Shown here: piece by piece, positions 44,976 through 56,013 of the stretch
Position numbering within the stretch: position 1 is the stretch's first letter
How the letters are laid out: every line of letters begins with the position of its first letter
NCBI GenBank assembly: GCA_015143295.1
Contig: CM026565.1
Location: 29,582,052 to 29,646,051 of the forward strand
DNA: 64,000 bases
Source of the DNA: Tetracentron sinense
Lineage: Eukaryota > Streptophyta > Magnoliopsida > Trochodendrales > Trochodendraceae
Direction: 5' to 3'
Position numbers and translations under genes: made by a program
Notes under the pieces: generated by a model
What the model was told of the DNA's origin: nothing
Database searches by the model: none
What the model saw: the letters and a program-made list of their open reading frames with translations, nothing else

Positions 44976-45000
44976 AATCTATCTATCTATCTATCTATAC
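44976..45000. repeat. (ATCT)n microsatellite next to a Helitron-like head
   Basis: The ATCT run leads into TCTATACTAATACTATATG, which resembles a Helitron 5' end; no matching 3' end was found. Confidence 0.55.
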
Positions 45001-47450
45001 TAATACTATATGCCAGTTGGTTCCACGTGGCATGTCTCATAAGCCTCCATTCTTGCTTCATATTGTTGCCATGTGTCAACTCTCATGTAATTACTTCTTC
45101 TTAAACCCTACTTAATTAATAATAAATATCCCTCTTTATTTTCTTTCAATAACTCTTTTCATCTTCCCTTTATTTCTTTAAGTGAAATTATTTAACATGT
45201 AATCAACTCTTGATTTTCCCTTCTCCTATTCCATGCCCCAAATTTTAAATACTCACCCACTGTAGTTAAGATTCACTCACCCCTAGGGTTAAGCAATCAA
45301 ACAATGGTTTTTTTTTTTTAAATCTTAGTTTTAATTTAGTTAAACTTAACAAGGGTTAAAGGAGTATTAAAAGGGACACGAGGACACAGGGGTAAGATAT
45401 GAAACGAACCCATGGGTCGGCTAAGCACTACTCAATAAAATTCATTTATTTCTCTAATTGTTATTATTTAATATGTAATTGAATCTTGATTATCCTCTCT
45501 CGTAATTTTCCTCTTTAAATGCTATTTAGTACACAAAATTCAAAACTAGGCATTAATACTAAAATATTGTAACTGAAGCCACTTACGTTGGTATTCTAAT
45601 CTAATTGTTATTATTCTAATCTATATTGTAATTGCAGTACGGTTCATCTCGTTAACTCACTTATCTTCTCCTCCTTAATGCCTCCTCCATTATTGGTGCC
45701 TAATGAACAATGTACCCCCCAAATCTTGCATAATTTTCTTCTTTTTTTCCCGCTCTCAACTTTTACTCTCTAACTTTTGCAAGTTTCCACAAGCTCAAAA
45801 GTATTTGTGAAGTTTACATGGATTTTGTTTTCTTTCTTTCTAATATCAATTCTTTTCTTATTTTGTAGATTTTGATTTTCCATGTTAGAAGAAGATTGAG
45901 TCATTGTCAAAGGAAAATTCGCAAGCAAAGAGAAGCAAGCCCTTTTCGAAAAGTAAGAAGACTCTAGGCAATGAATTGTATATTTGGATTTTTCATGTAC
46001 ATAAGAAAGTTGAGTCCTGTAGACAAGGTACACATTTTTCTATTCAATTGTTAATTAATAGCAATAGCAATCAACTCAGAAGGAATAAAAGGGCCATATG
46101 AGATCTTATGATACATATTTTGCTTCTTTTATATCTTGCATTATACTTCATATGCTTGGTGATTCAACAAGAGGACATTTTGTAATGAAAAAGGTGATGA
46201 TGAAGGATACCCAAGTGAAATTTTTTCCTCACTTGAGTGTTATTTTTTCTAATTATTTATGTGTGTTCTAGAGTTCTTAGTTTGAGCATTAAGTTTTCAT
46301 ATTTAATAATCCATTTCATTGACATGAAAAAGATGAAATGTTCGATGTGAGTGTTAATAGTACTAAAAATCATTTTAGGTGGAGTTATGTCTACAATTTC
46401 ATGAAGAATCTTTTGGCACACTATCATCCAAGAAAATATCGAACAATTGATGCATCTTGGGGTCAATTTTGTCCAATTTATTTTACAAAACACTCAGTAC
46501 TTCAATTTGAGATTTCAATACCTAAACTTAAAAGCCCTAACCATAGAAGAATCTAATCTCAGATTTCAAACACTAACCCCACTAAACTCAGCATGTAGTG
46601 AAAATCTTCTTAAGTGTATTCTTATCAATTTCAAGAGTGAAATTCATCATCAAATCGTCAATTACTTGCAAGTCCATAATGCATGAAAATTTTATTTAGT
46701 GATGGCATCAATCACCTATATAGAGATTATCATAATAATCCTTAGTTAACTTTCCCAAATTCTTAGGAGATCAATTCAATTAGATTAATTTATAAATTTA
46801 ATTTTAAACAATATTATATTTTTTTTTTAAAAAAATCATTTTTCATGTTTCTTTACATCCTATGCATTTGCATGGGGCTTTTGCTAGTTCTAAAGGTAAG
46901 TGAATCTTAACCACAATTAATGAGTGTTAAAAAGGAGGGCAGGATCACTGAGAACTGGTATATTTCATTACACAGTGGAAATGCGCAGTTAAGTTAAGCA
47001 TTTTCCTATATATAGTGGGTTAACCGTGATTTTCCATCACATAAGGCATTTTTTCAAGTTTTTATTATGTTAAAACCTATTTGGTGACCCCGGAATTTTA
47101 GCCTGTGCAATGGAAGATCCAAGCTACATGTTGAGTACAGCAGAATCTCTAACGGTTGTGTTAGGCAAACACACCTTCCACACATAACTGGCAGTGACTG
47201 GCACTATTACACGCATTGGGTTAAGATTTCGACGTTCAATGTGAGCCTTGTTACCAAACACCCTCAACAGTAGACGGGGTAATGCAATCACATCATTATA
47301 GGCCATAAAAGAGAGAGTAAGCAAATCCATCCATCCATGGGATGCTGCCATAAAGTAGCTCAAAGTAAAACAGCTTTATTCGAATACAATACAAAACTCA
47401 AATCAGTGAACCAGGAAAAATGAATCACACCCTATATATGTATAGACCCC
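45001..47450. other. Long stretch without recognised genes
   Basis: AT-rich. Fragments of the ACGTGTC/TTAAG MITE family are suggested at 45240-45390 and 46885-46940. Frames at 46257-46686 and 47124-47363 show no recognised domain. The region just below gene D (47100-47510) does not match the 3' flanks of the other phytocyanins. Confidence 0.4.
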
Positions 47451-47512
47451 TCATAGAAGGGCAGTGTCTGATAGAAAAATCAAGAACACAGCAAAGCTAG
47501 TCTGACTAGTAC

Positions 47513-48250
47513 CTAAAACAAGAAAGCTACAGCAATCGACAAGAATGTCACAGAGAAGCCCGCGACGGCCACAGACGGCGAAGAGCTGGAAGGAGGAGGA
47601 GGAGGAGGGGTTACGCTGCTGGGATGTGGCGTCCCTGAGCTGGAAGGTGGAGTCGCTGAGCTGGACCGTGGAGTGGCTTGGCTCGAAGAAGGTGGCGTGG
47701 CGGGGCTTGAAGAAGGAGGAGTGGCAGGGCCGGCTACTGATGGGGTAGGGGCGCAAGCTGTGGGTGTGCCCGATGTGGGGGCGGGCGAGGAGGGAGGAGG
47801 GGAAGGGGAAGGGGAAGGTCCTTCCTTGGAGGGGGTTGGGGATGCAGAAGGAGAGGATTGGACAGTAATGCTCAACTTTTGGCCGATGTTGCAGTGCCGG
47901 CCGACGGTGCAGATGTAATAGTGATCGCCCTCGGAGACAAGAGTGAGGTTGGCAGGGCCGGTTGTGATAACAGAACCAATGGTAGAGGTTGAGGTACAGG
48001 CATCGAATGCTGTCTTTGATACTTGGGCCACGTCGTGTTCCCCGGTGGTGAAGTTGAAGACAAGAGTGTCGCCAACCATGAACTTCTTGGTGGAAGCCCA
48101 GGTTGTGTATGCGGCGGCACCGCCAGGAGGAATGACCCACCCCATGCTATCTCCGACCACATGTGTTGTCTGTGCCACTGTGGAATGTAGAAGGGCTGCA
48201 CCCACAACAAGAAGAAGCACATATCCAACCATACCCATCCGCAAAGCCAT
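47513..48250 (-). CDS. Phytocyanin D: intronless stellacyanin-like protein with long Pro/Ser tail
   Basis: 245 residues, the longest member. The signal peptide (1-27) and copper domain (ligands His72, Cys114, His119, Gln123; disulfide Cys85-Cys120) match C, E and F almost residue for residue. From about residue 165 it differs. The tail is an expanded hydroxyproline-type region with repeated TPPSSS/TPRSSS units and a run of six prolines before SSSSPSVAVAG and a hydrophobic GPI-like end (LSIAVAFLF). Such tails are usually O-glycosylated in the cell wall. The promoter and 5' flank follow the family pattern; the 3' flank does not, so the 3' end was probably replaced. Intronless. Confidence 0.93.
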   Translation of the reverse strand: MALRMGMVGYVLLLVVGAALLHSTVAQTTHVVGDSMGWVIPPGGAAAYTTWASTKKFMVGDTLVFNFTTGEHDVAQVSKTAFDACTSTSTIGSVITTGPANLTLVSEGDHYYICTVGRHCNIGQKLSITVQSSPSASPTPSKEGPSPSPSPPPSSPAPTSGTPTACAPTPSVAGPATPPSSSPATPPSSSQATPRSSSATPPSSSGTPHPSSVTPPPPPPSSSSPSVAVAGFSVTFLSIAVAFLF

Positions 48251-48344
48251 CTCTCTCTTTTTTCTGTGTGTTTAAAAACTGTTCATGAATGTCTGAGTGA
48301 GAATGTGAAGTAATGGGTGAGAAGATGGAAGGTAGCCTGGACTA

Positions 48345-48350
48345 CTTATA
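48345..48350 (-). promoter_or_regulatory. TATA motif of phytocyanin D
   Basis: CCTCTATAAGTAGTCC on the minus strand, about 95 bp upstream of the ATG. W-box-like TTGACC at 48448-48453 on the plus strand. Confidence 0.6.
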
Positions 48351-48675
48351 GAGGTGTCCAAGAGAGAGAGGAAGCGTAAGAGGAGAGGATAGGAGACGAA
48401 CTTGCGCATCATCGACGCAGTGGAAGTTTCCCGCCGCTGTGGCTTCTTTGACCTGTCTTACATTGGAGCCTGGGAGTTGGAACTTGGAACACTCTCCGCT
48501 GACTAAGCCTGTTCCTCGACCTAGCCGAGTCCGGATGCTGTCCAATTGCAAATGAACTCGGGACAGTTCATTGGCACTCACAAAGTCCTTTTTAACCCTC
48601 GTCAACAAGTTTTAGCCATTATGATTAATATATTTTTTTTCTTCTATAAAAAAAACAAGGTTAGATTATTGAATT

Positions 48676-48943
48676 GGAACTAAATCCTTTGCCGGCAAAT
48701 CCAGTTATCATCCTTGAGGCCACCACGTGTCCTTTTTGACACCTTTAATTGTGGTTAAGATTCACCCACTCGTAGGGTTCACCCAGCCATCCTTGGTTTC
48801 CAAGGATTGGTAGGCAAGTCTTAACTAGGGTTTAGGGGTGTCAAAAGGGACACATGGCGACCTCGAGGGAGGGTGGGGTGGTTACCGGATTTGCTAAATC
48901 CGATTATGCCAATTCCGGTTATCACAGTAGAAGATTTGGTTCC
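48676..48943. mobile_element. Mutator-type MITE upstream of phytocyanin D
   Basis: Ends GGAAC and GTTCC with inverted inner arms (CCACGTGTCC, TTGACACC, TTAAG). TATTGAATT is present on both sides (48667-48675 and 48944-48952), a perfect 9-bp target duplication. About 430 bp upstream of the ATG. Confidence 0.85.
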
Positions 48944-49639
48944 TATTGAATTTAGTGAATTTTAATCATAATTAATGGAAATTAAAAGGGTCTGAATAGT
49001 GTATTATATACATGGTTAGGCTTGGGCTTCCAAACAACAGCTTGTAGCCCTTTCTATATAATTATAATGAATAATATTAAGTCCACTTTTTTTTCATCGA
49101 CTTTCCTCGTTTTTTAGGGGTAAAAAGACAAAAACGAAGTGATGGACCCTATAACAGTTGTTACAGTTTTATCTTGTCAAAAAATGAGGAAAAAATGAAA
49201 AAGTAAAGTAAACCTACCATTGATTGATCATAATTGGTTGTCTTCTGTGACTTACCTTATTAAGGTGAAAGAGCTGATTGTGGATCTAATTACTTAACAG
49301 TACTTTAGAAAGATCGGTATATGACATCTCAGTTAGAACTGAGGTGTCTTCATTTTCTTGCTTTAATTTCTTTGTCTACTTGGACTTTGTCCAATAATGT
49401 GTACGCTAGATTTGAACATTGATTTACGGAACCAATCTCTAAAGTCAAGCTTTAATTGTAAAGCAAGGAAAGAGTCCCTTCTTAAAATCAATGGTTCCTT
49501 ATTAGCCTAAAACTGTCTTTATAATAGCCTTATTCACCATAGATAATTTTCAGTTTGACTAAGATCTATTGCATTTGATCTATTTTGTCTCAATTCTCAC
49601 ATTTATCTTCTAAACGAAGGTTCTAAACAAAGGAAAGTG

Positions 49640-49822
49640 AACACCCCGCCTCTTCCGTGAGTGGTAGGGGTGTGGCCTTCCAAGGGGAAGGTCGGGGATT
49701 CAACCCCCCCCCCCCCTTTCCCTAGCGGGTACGAGCAGCAAGAGCTCCGCTGCCCATGCTAACTTCTGACTGGCTGACTCTCCTGATGTAGATAAATGAT
49801 ATCGACTACCAAAAAAAAAAAA
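49640..49822 (+). mobile_element. SINE, second copy of the 32195 family
   Basis: The head CCGTGAGTGGTAGGGGTGTG (box A-like) and GGGGATTCAACCC (box B-like) are followed by a shared body (AGCAAGAGCTCC..GCTAACTTC) and GATAAATGATATCGACTACC before an A-run. A poly-C run interrupts the head. The matching sequence near gene E (56050-56100) lacks it. Confidence 0.75.
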
Positions 49823-50552
49823 AGTAGATGGGCCCTTGTTCCTGTTTAGTACAATTCGTCTGGGAAGTTGTTTAATTTCTATTCCTACATTTTGTTCTTC
49901 CACACTTTCTGATGGATACTATGATAGCACATTTTATTCTTGGGACTTACATCTCATGAAGTAGAAGGTCTTGGATTCGACTTCTCACTCCTCCTTTCTG
50001 GCCAACCTTGGACAAGATTTTCCCAGAATTCTGGTTGCGGGCTCTCGTCACACCCTCGGGGATTAGTCCTGACCCAAAGGGTTGGGGACACCCCGTGTTA
50101 CCAAAAAAGAGTGAAGAATATGAATCTCTCTCTAAAAACCAACCTTGAATCCACAAGAAAAACTAAGATGAATTCTTTAAATAAAAAATATTTTAATGAT
50201 TAAAAAGTTGAAAATTCATTACAATTGTAGTTTAAATACATCCCAACTCATTATGGGATCCAAGACTCTCAAAATTGCAAACATATAAAAATAGTAAGTT
50301 TCCAAAAGTAGCAAAAAAACGCACTTAATTACTCAGCTATTAATTAAAGATTTTTCGACCCAAGTAGACTTTCATAATCCAAAACGGACTGAAAAATAGA
50401 TAAATAGAATTTATTCAAACTGTAATTTAACCTTCAAATTGACCTTTTAATGACAATTTTGGGGGCTAATGGATTCATAATCTCTAGTAATAGGACTTGT
50501 ATTGATAGCTTTTCGATGATATACCCATTCTGATATTTGTATGTAAAGTCAG

Positions 50553-50705
50553 GGCGGAGCTAGGAATTTTTCATTGGGGAGGCCAAAATGCATGTATAAA
50601 AAAAAATTTGATTTGAGGGTATGGAATTTGGGGGTTCGGGGGCGTAGTCCCCGAGAAATTTTTTTTTTGGGTTAGTTTTTTATTTTGAGAATTTTTTTTC
50701 CCCGT
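50553..50705. repeat. GGGCGGAGC-family repeat, second copy
   Basis: CAGGGCGGAGCTAGGAATTT and GGGGGTTCGGGGGCGTAG match the repeat at 15520-15805. It starts where homology with the gene E block breaks. Confidence 0.55.
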
Positions 50706-50990
50706 AATGCCTTTGAGGCCGCCATGTGTACCTATTAATACCCCTTAATTGTGTTTAAGATTCATCCACCTATCCTTAGTTTTTTTTAAAAAAATATCAA
50801 ATTTCTTTTCGAACCCTAGTTTAAAATTCACTAACTCCTAAGGTTAAAGTTTTTTAAATATTTTTTTCTAAAAACCAAGGATAAGTAGGTGAACCCTAAG
50901 ATTGGGTGAATTTTAATCATAGTTAAGGGGTGTCAATAGGGACATGTGGCAACCTCAAGGGCATAAGGGGACTCTATTGGGAGGGCCACT
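50706..50990. mobile_element. ACGTGTC-family MITE, diverged copy
   Basis: Left arm CTTTGAGGCCGCCATGTGTA; right arm AGGGACATGTGGCAACCTCA. A second partial arm lies at about 51130-51180. Confidence 0.6.
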
Positions 50991-51011
50991 ATATATATGA
51001 CAAAAAAAATT

Positions 51012-51038
51012 GGGGGTGGGGGGGGGGGGGGGGGGGGG
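51012..51038. repeat. Poly-G tract
   Basis: GGGGG, T, then 21 consecutive G. Prone to G-quadruplex formation and to sequencing-length error. Confidence 0.9.
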
Positions 51039-51199
51039 AAGTATACTAAAAAAATATATATATTTAATTGAGGGGCCCACTATTCATACTACACTAATAA
51101 AGATTGGAGTCAAATCCGGTTATCACCCCTAGAGGCCGCCACATGTCTCATTTGACACCCCTTAACCATGCGTAAAGTTGTACTTATAAAATCTATGTC

Positions 51200-52240
51200 A
51201 TGCTCAGAGAGTTATGCTACTTGTTCCTTTGGCGGCCCGATTGATTTTGATTTAAACATTCAAAAAGTCACCAACCATATGTTCTATATCAGTCCCATTC
51301 CCTCGGAAAGAACTGTCGCGATCTCATGTTACTTGCTGGTTCCGGTTCATGGTACTAGAATAAATGTGCCACATTGAACATTCTTGATATTGCCATGTCC
51401 TTAGAAAGATCAACAACACATGCATTGCCATTAATCTTTCTGATTATTTGATTGGAACCAATCTTCTGGGCCTTCAATTTATTGTATGTGCTGATTAGAA
51501 AATACCCCCTCCTCAAATGAATCATCACCCTGAAACCTTTCTTGAATCCCTTTAGATGTCTTCCAATTCTTACCACTTCTGTTCGGCCGTTTGTTTTGGG
51601 ATGTTATGCACTATTGTACTACAAAGTGGTATCAAATTGCCCTTATAAAGTCCTCCAGAAATAGTTAAGAAATTTTGTATCACGATCTGATATAATCATA
51701 TCGGATGTGTGTGTCTTTGCAGCATTTCTTCAAAAATCAAATTTGTTACAGTGGTCATGTCAATCATCTTCATATAGGAATATAGTGTGCTATCTTAGTG
51801 AATCTGTTAATGACTATAAAAACAAAATTCATACCTCGTTGAGTCTGCAGAAGACCTAACACAAAATTCATGGATACAGTATTTTGGGGCTGGTCCTTAG
51901 TTGTTTGATATACATGATAACGGTTTAATGTCTTCCCAACATCTCTCTTCAATTCAAACCAATAATACCTTTCCTCCACAAGAGCGATACTCTTGTCATG
52001 CCCCAAGTGTCCTCTCATTCTTCATCCATGCAACTTGTTAACAACACATTCATGTAATGAGCATCTGGAAATACACAACCTATTTTCCTTTAAAAAAAGC
52101 TTTCGTGTGGCTGTACTCCTTCTAAAGGCACAATCAAGTATTTACCCGATACATGTTTAAAATCATCATCCTCACTATACAAGTTTTTGAGATATTTGAA
52201 CCTCACAACCTTGCTGCTCATGGTGACTAACGTGAAAATT
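51200..52240 (-). pseudogene. Ty3/gypsy integrase remnant in the gene D block
   Basis: Minus-strand frames encode the zinc-binding region (MRGHLGHDKSIALVEERYYW, LKRDVGKTLNRYHVYQTTKD), the start of the catalytic core (SMNFVLGLLQTQRGMNFVFI, then INRFTKIAHY) and, after breaks, the C-terminal part (VMIHLRRGYFLISTYNKLKA, IIRKINGNACVVDLSKDMAI). Most of the core is lost. The same remnant, more decayed, lies in the gene E block. Confidence 0.85.
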
Positions 52241-52450
52241 TACTGCCTTTCCATCCCGAGCTATCCCTTACGAGGAATGACGTTAAATATCTATTATGGA
52301 GTCGCCACCTATTTAATTAAGAGAAAATAGGATCTCTATGTTGTGTGAATAAGGTCCAAAGTCAAATTGTGATTTTGGATAAGAGACTCTATTAAGTTAG
52401 GGAAAGGTGTTAGACATCCCAAAACCCCTATTTGAAGATAGTAACCTACT
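52230..52450 (-). mobile_element. LTR-retroelement fragment, shared with 39140-39400
   Basis: Shares ordered words with 39140-39400 (GGAGTCGCCACCTATTTA, AAAGGTGTTAGACATCCC). It may be part of the gypsy element next to it or a separate insertion. Confidence 0.4.
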
Positions 52451-53113
52451 CCTAGAGCCTCAGTCAAATAAAAAAAATTATAAATAAATTTAAATATTCA
52501 ATTTAACCAGGATAAATGAGTCATAAATCATGCTTAATTGAAAGAAAAGTAAAAGAAGAAAGAAATCTAATGTAGGTGGGTTGGATCCCTTATGCTATGT
52601 TTGGTTGATAAGAAAATAGGTGAAAATATGGAAAAGACAAGAAAATTTCATATTTCCAATACCATTTTAGTTGTGTTTTCTATAAGTTTCTTTTTTTTTC
52701 TATGTTTTCACTTATTTTTACGACAACCAAACATAGGGTTAGGGTTGCCCACATTCCAAGTTAATGGGATCACACCAAGGTGTACAAGTGGACTCAGGAT
52801 CAAGAATGCAGGTATTTTACTCCACATTAATGATTCACTTTTTTTTGTCATTTACCAATCTCCGTGAGATGCGCAGGCTCCTTTACTAGTGTTAATGAAA
52901 TTTATATTTATATGAATAACAATTTTCCCCATCATTTTTGAAGAATTTTGAGAGCTGAAATAAACAGCATTATTATTGATTTATTTTTTCTGATACAGAA
53001 CCCGAATACATGAGGAAAGAAACGAATCATAACTTCATTATGACATAGAGCCTCATAAAGAGGAACAGTGTCTGAATGGTGAATATTAACAGAACAAAGA
53101 CGTGCTATTGTAT

Positions 53114-53770
53114 CTAAAGTATGAAGAAAGCCATAAAAATGGACAAAACAGAGAGAGAGAAGCTGGCAATTGCAACTGTTGAGGATGAGCTGGGAGTGGT
53201 TGGTCCGGCTGCTGTTGGGGTGGGTGTGTGAGCGGCGGGTCCGCCGGCTGTAGGGGGCAATTCTGGCGTAGGAGCGCAATCAGCGGGTGTACCCGATGTG
53301 GGGGCTGGCGAAGAGGGTGGAGTACTGGAAGGGGATGGTCCTTCCTTGGAGGGGGTTGGGGATGTTGAAGCAGAGGATTGGACAGTAATGCTCAACTTTT
53401 GGCCGATGTTGCAGTGTTGGCCGAGGGTGCAGATGTAATAGTGGTCGCCCTCGGAGACAAGAGTGAGGTTGGCAGGGCCGGTTGTGATAACAGAACCAAT
53501 GGTAGTGGTTGAGGTACAGGCATCGAAAGCTGTCTTTGATACTTGGGCCACGTCGTGTTCCCCTGTGGTGAAGTTGAAGACAAGAGTGTCGCCAACCATG
53601 AACTTCTTGGTGGAAGCCCAGGTTGTGTATGCGGCGGCACCGCCAGGGGGAATGACCCACCCCATGCTATCTCCAACCACATGTGTTGTCTGCGCCGCTG
53701 TGCAATGTAGAAGGGCTGCTCCAACAACAACAACAAGAACATAGCCAGCCATACCCATCCGCAAAGCCAT
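53114..53770 (-). CDS. Phytocyanin E: intronless stellacyanin-like GPI-anchored protein
   Basis: 218 residues, single exon. Signal peptide MALRMGMAGYVLVVVVGAAL to about residue 27. Copper domain about 28-131 with His72, Cys114, His119 (GQHCNIGQK) and axial Gln123; Cys85 and Cys120 pair. NFT and NLT sequons are kept. The tail repeats SPTP, PSSPAPTSGTP and TPTPTAAGPTTPSSSS, close to gene C, and ends in VLSIFMAFFIL (GPI-type). Its 3' flank matches those of B, C and F. Upstream, a stack of MITEs starts at 54090. It is probably functional; expression cannot be judged here. Confidence 0.93.
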   Translation of the reverse strand: MALRMGMAGYVLVVVVGAALLHCTAAQTTHVVGDSMGWVIPPGGAAAYTTWASTKKFMVGDTLVFNFTTGEHDVAQVSKTAFDACTSTTTIGSVITTGPANLTLVSEGDHYYICTLGQHCNIGQKLSITVQSSASTSPTPSKEGPSPSSTPPSSPAPTSGTPADCAPTPELPPTAGGPAAHTPTPTAAGPTTPSSSSTVAIASFSLSVLSIFMAFFIL

Positions 53771-53879
53771 CTGATCTTTCTCGCTTTTTTTTTTTCTGTG
53801 TGTATATATATGAATTTCTGAGTGAGAATGTTAAAGTAATGCGTGAGAAGATGGAGGGCTAGCCTTGCGCCCTTGCCTA

Positions 53880-53885
53880 CTTATA
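53880..53885 (-). promoter_or_regulatory. TATA motif of phytocyanin E
   Basis: CCTCTATAAGTAGGC on the minus strand, about 110 bp upstream of the ATG. W-box-like TTGACC at 54020-54025 on the plus strand. The MITE pair begins only about 320 bp upstream of the ATG. Confidence 0.6.
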
Positions 53886-54089
53886 GAGGTGTCCAAGAGA
53901 GAGAGAGGACGCGTACAGCTTCTCTCTAATGACCGAAGCGGCCATTGGCCACGGCTTTGACGGGTAAGAGGAGAGGAGACGGAGTTGCGCATCACCGACG
54001 CAGTGGAAGTTTCGCGCCTTTGACCTTTCTAACATGCAAACTCCAATCGCTGACTACGCCCGTTCGCAACAGCGTCCCTGATTACCCGT

Positions 54090-54374
54090 GGCCTTGGATT
54101 GTCGCTAGCGAAGCTAGAAAGGGCTTGTCTCGAGCTTCCATAGAATAGGTGACTTGTGGTGGAGAAGTCAAAATTATGGGCCCATGAATTTGACTTCTCC
54201 ACCCTTAACAAGACATGTGAGGATAAGTGTGTGAGAATAAGGGTGGAGATATCAAATGGGGGAGAAGTCAAAATGATGGGGAGAAAATGAAATGACTTCT
54301 CCTCATTTTTATGCCAACTGTTGCACAATGTATGGAACCCCGAGAGCCCTTTCTGCCAGAGACAATCCGAGGCC
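54090..54374. mobile_element. Mutator-type MITE, copy 1 of an inverted pair
   Basis: 285 bp with about 50-bp inverted ends starting GGCCTTGGATTGTC and ending in GACAATCCGAGGCC. Inner inverted segments carry GGAGAAGTCAAAAT. Flanks ATTACCCGT and GTTACCCGT are a probable target duplication. It faces copy 2. Confidence 0.85.
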
Positions 54375-54384
54375 GTTACCCGTA

Positions 54385-54678
54385 GGCCTTGGAATGTCTC
54401 TAGCAAAGCCAGAAAGGGCTCTCGAGGGTTCCATACATTGTGCGACAGCTGGTATAAAAAAATGAGGAGATGTCATTTCTTTTTCTCCCCATAATTTTGA
54501 CTTCTCCCCATTTGATATCTCTCATCCTTATTCTCACACACTTATCGTCACATGTCCTATTATGGGTGGAGAAGTCAAAATCATGTGCCCCATATTTTGA
54601 CTTCTCCACCACTTGTCACCTATTCTATGGAACCCCGAGAGAAGCCCTTTTTGGCTTCGCCAGAGACAATCCAAGGCC
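54385..54678. mobile_element. Mutator-type MITE, copy 2 of the inverted pair
   Basis: 294 bp, same family, opposite orientation. Flanks TTACCCGTA (54376-54384) and TTACCGGTA (54679-54687) match 8 of 9. Only 10 bp separates it from copy 1, so one inserted into the target duplication of the other. Confidence 0.85.
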
Positions 54679-54787
54679 TTACCGGTAATTCAAACCCTTC
54701 GTTGTTGCGCACTAGATGTCCTGTCTTTACATTTATTGGGATTCTTTCTCCACCAGTATTGTAATTGGAAGTAGATTTGGCCACTTT

Positions 54788-54934
54788 CGATTGAATTCGG
54801 GAGAGTTCAATCACATATATGGCTGTTGATTATTGGAGGAGAAAAAAAAAAAAGTGGAAAATGAAAATTCAAAAAAAAATCTCTACCAAGGGTCAAGTTC
54901 CACATATGTGATTGAACTCTCCTGAGTTCGATTG
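54788..54934. mobile_element. Small MITE with self-complementary ends
   Basis: Left CGATTGAATTCGGGAGAGTT and right AACTCTCCTGAGTTCGATTG are inverted copies, and each end is itself nearly palindromic. About 147 bp. Confidence 0.65.
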
Positions 54935-55795
54935 CATGTGATTAGATCTCATTTGGAATAGTCTTTTACTCAAAACCCTTTTAAAGTATCTTTTAACTCT
55001 AGTTAATAACTTTAACCTTTAGAGTTTAACATTTTTTAATTTTTTTTTCTAAAATGTTTAGATGGTTGAACCCTTCTGTGAATCTTAATCTTAATCAAAG
55101 AGTATTAAAAGGGACACATGCACCTAATCAAATCCAAAGAGTAAAATTAAACCCTCGAGAATTTGCCATGATCCCTTGCTAGGTATTTGGCTTGCGACTT
55201 TTAAGCAAAAACCATTCTGGGTTGGGTTGGGTTGGGCCGGGCCTGATTAGAGTACAATATAAATGCCTAGGCTTGGGCCTACAGACAACAGCTTGTAGCC
55301 CTTATTATATGATTATGATTGGTTTTTGATGATATATGTAACATAGATCATATACAAAATCCTTAATTTGAAGAAATAACAAATCCAATGTGCCCGAAAA
55401 AATAATAATAATAATTCCCTGTTTGTCCTCTTTTTATTTCTTCCCTTCTTTGTTTACTTGGACATAGTCCAATAGTGTGTACTTAGAACATTGATTTACA
55501 GTGCCAACCTCTAAAGTCAAGTTTATAGTAAACCAAGACTTGAGTTGGTCAAGGTTACAACTTCTCGAGCTTTTGAATCCTCCAATCGGGTCATTTTAAG
55601 TATGGGTGCATGTTTATGGGTTATGGGTTAGATCCCTGAAATACCCGGCAAAGTATATCCGTAGAACCAATTCAACTAGGCTGGCATCTGTGTTCCTTCT
55701 TATAATCAATTGTTCTTTATTAACCTAAAACTCTCTTTACAATACCCTCATTCACCATAGATACTTTTCAATTTGACACGTGATCTCTTCCTAAG

Positions 55796-56013
55796 GGGAT
55801 GGGATTTCATATGGCGATAGCCAGATGAAAACCATCCGGTGATGGGTTGATGTGGGACATGTGGCAAAATAAAGGGGGAAGATTTCAAATGGAGAGAAGT
55901 CAAAAAATGGCAGGAAAAATGAAACGACTTCTCCCCTTTATTGTGCCACATGTCGTACATCAACCATCACCGGATGGTTTTCATCTGGCTATCGTCAGAT
56001 GAAATCCCATCCC
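55796..56013. mobile_element. MITE with about 50-bp inverted repeats
   Basis: GGGATGGGATTTCATATGGC at the left is inverted at the right (CAGATGAAATCCCATCCC). CTTCCTAAG and CTTCCTATC flank it, 7 of 9 matching, so Mutator-type is likely. The centre shares GGAGAAGTCAAAA-like words with the 54090 family. Confidence 0.75.

Noticed and set aside
47124-47363. 79-codon frame below phytocyanin D as a small gene
   Set aside because: No recognised domain, no paralogous copy in the other blocks, and no promoter or splice evidence. It may be 3' UTR.
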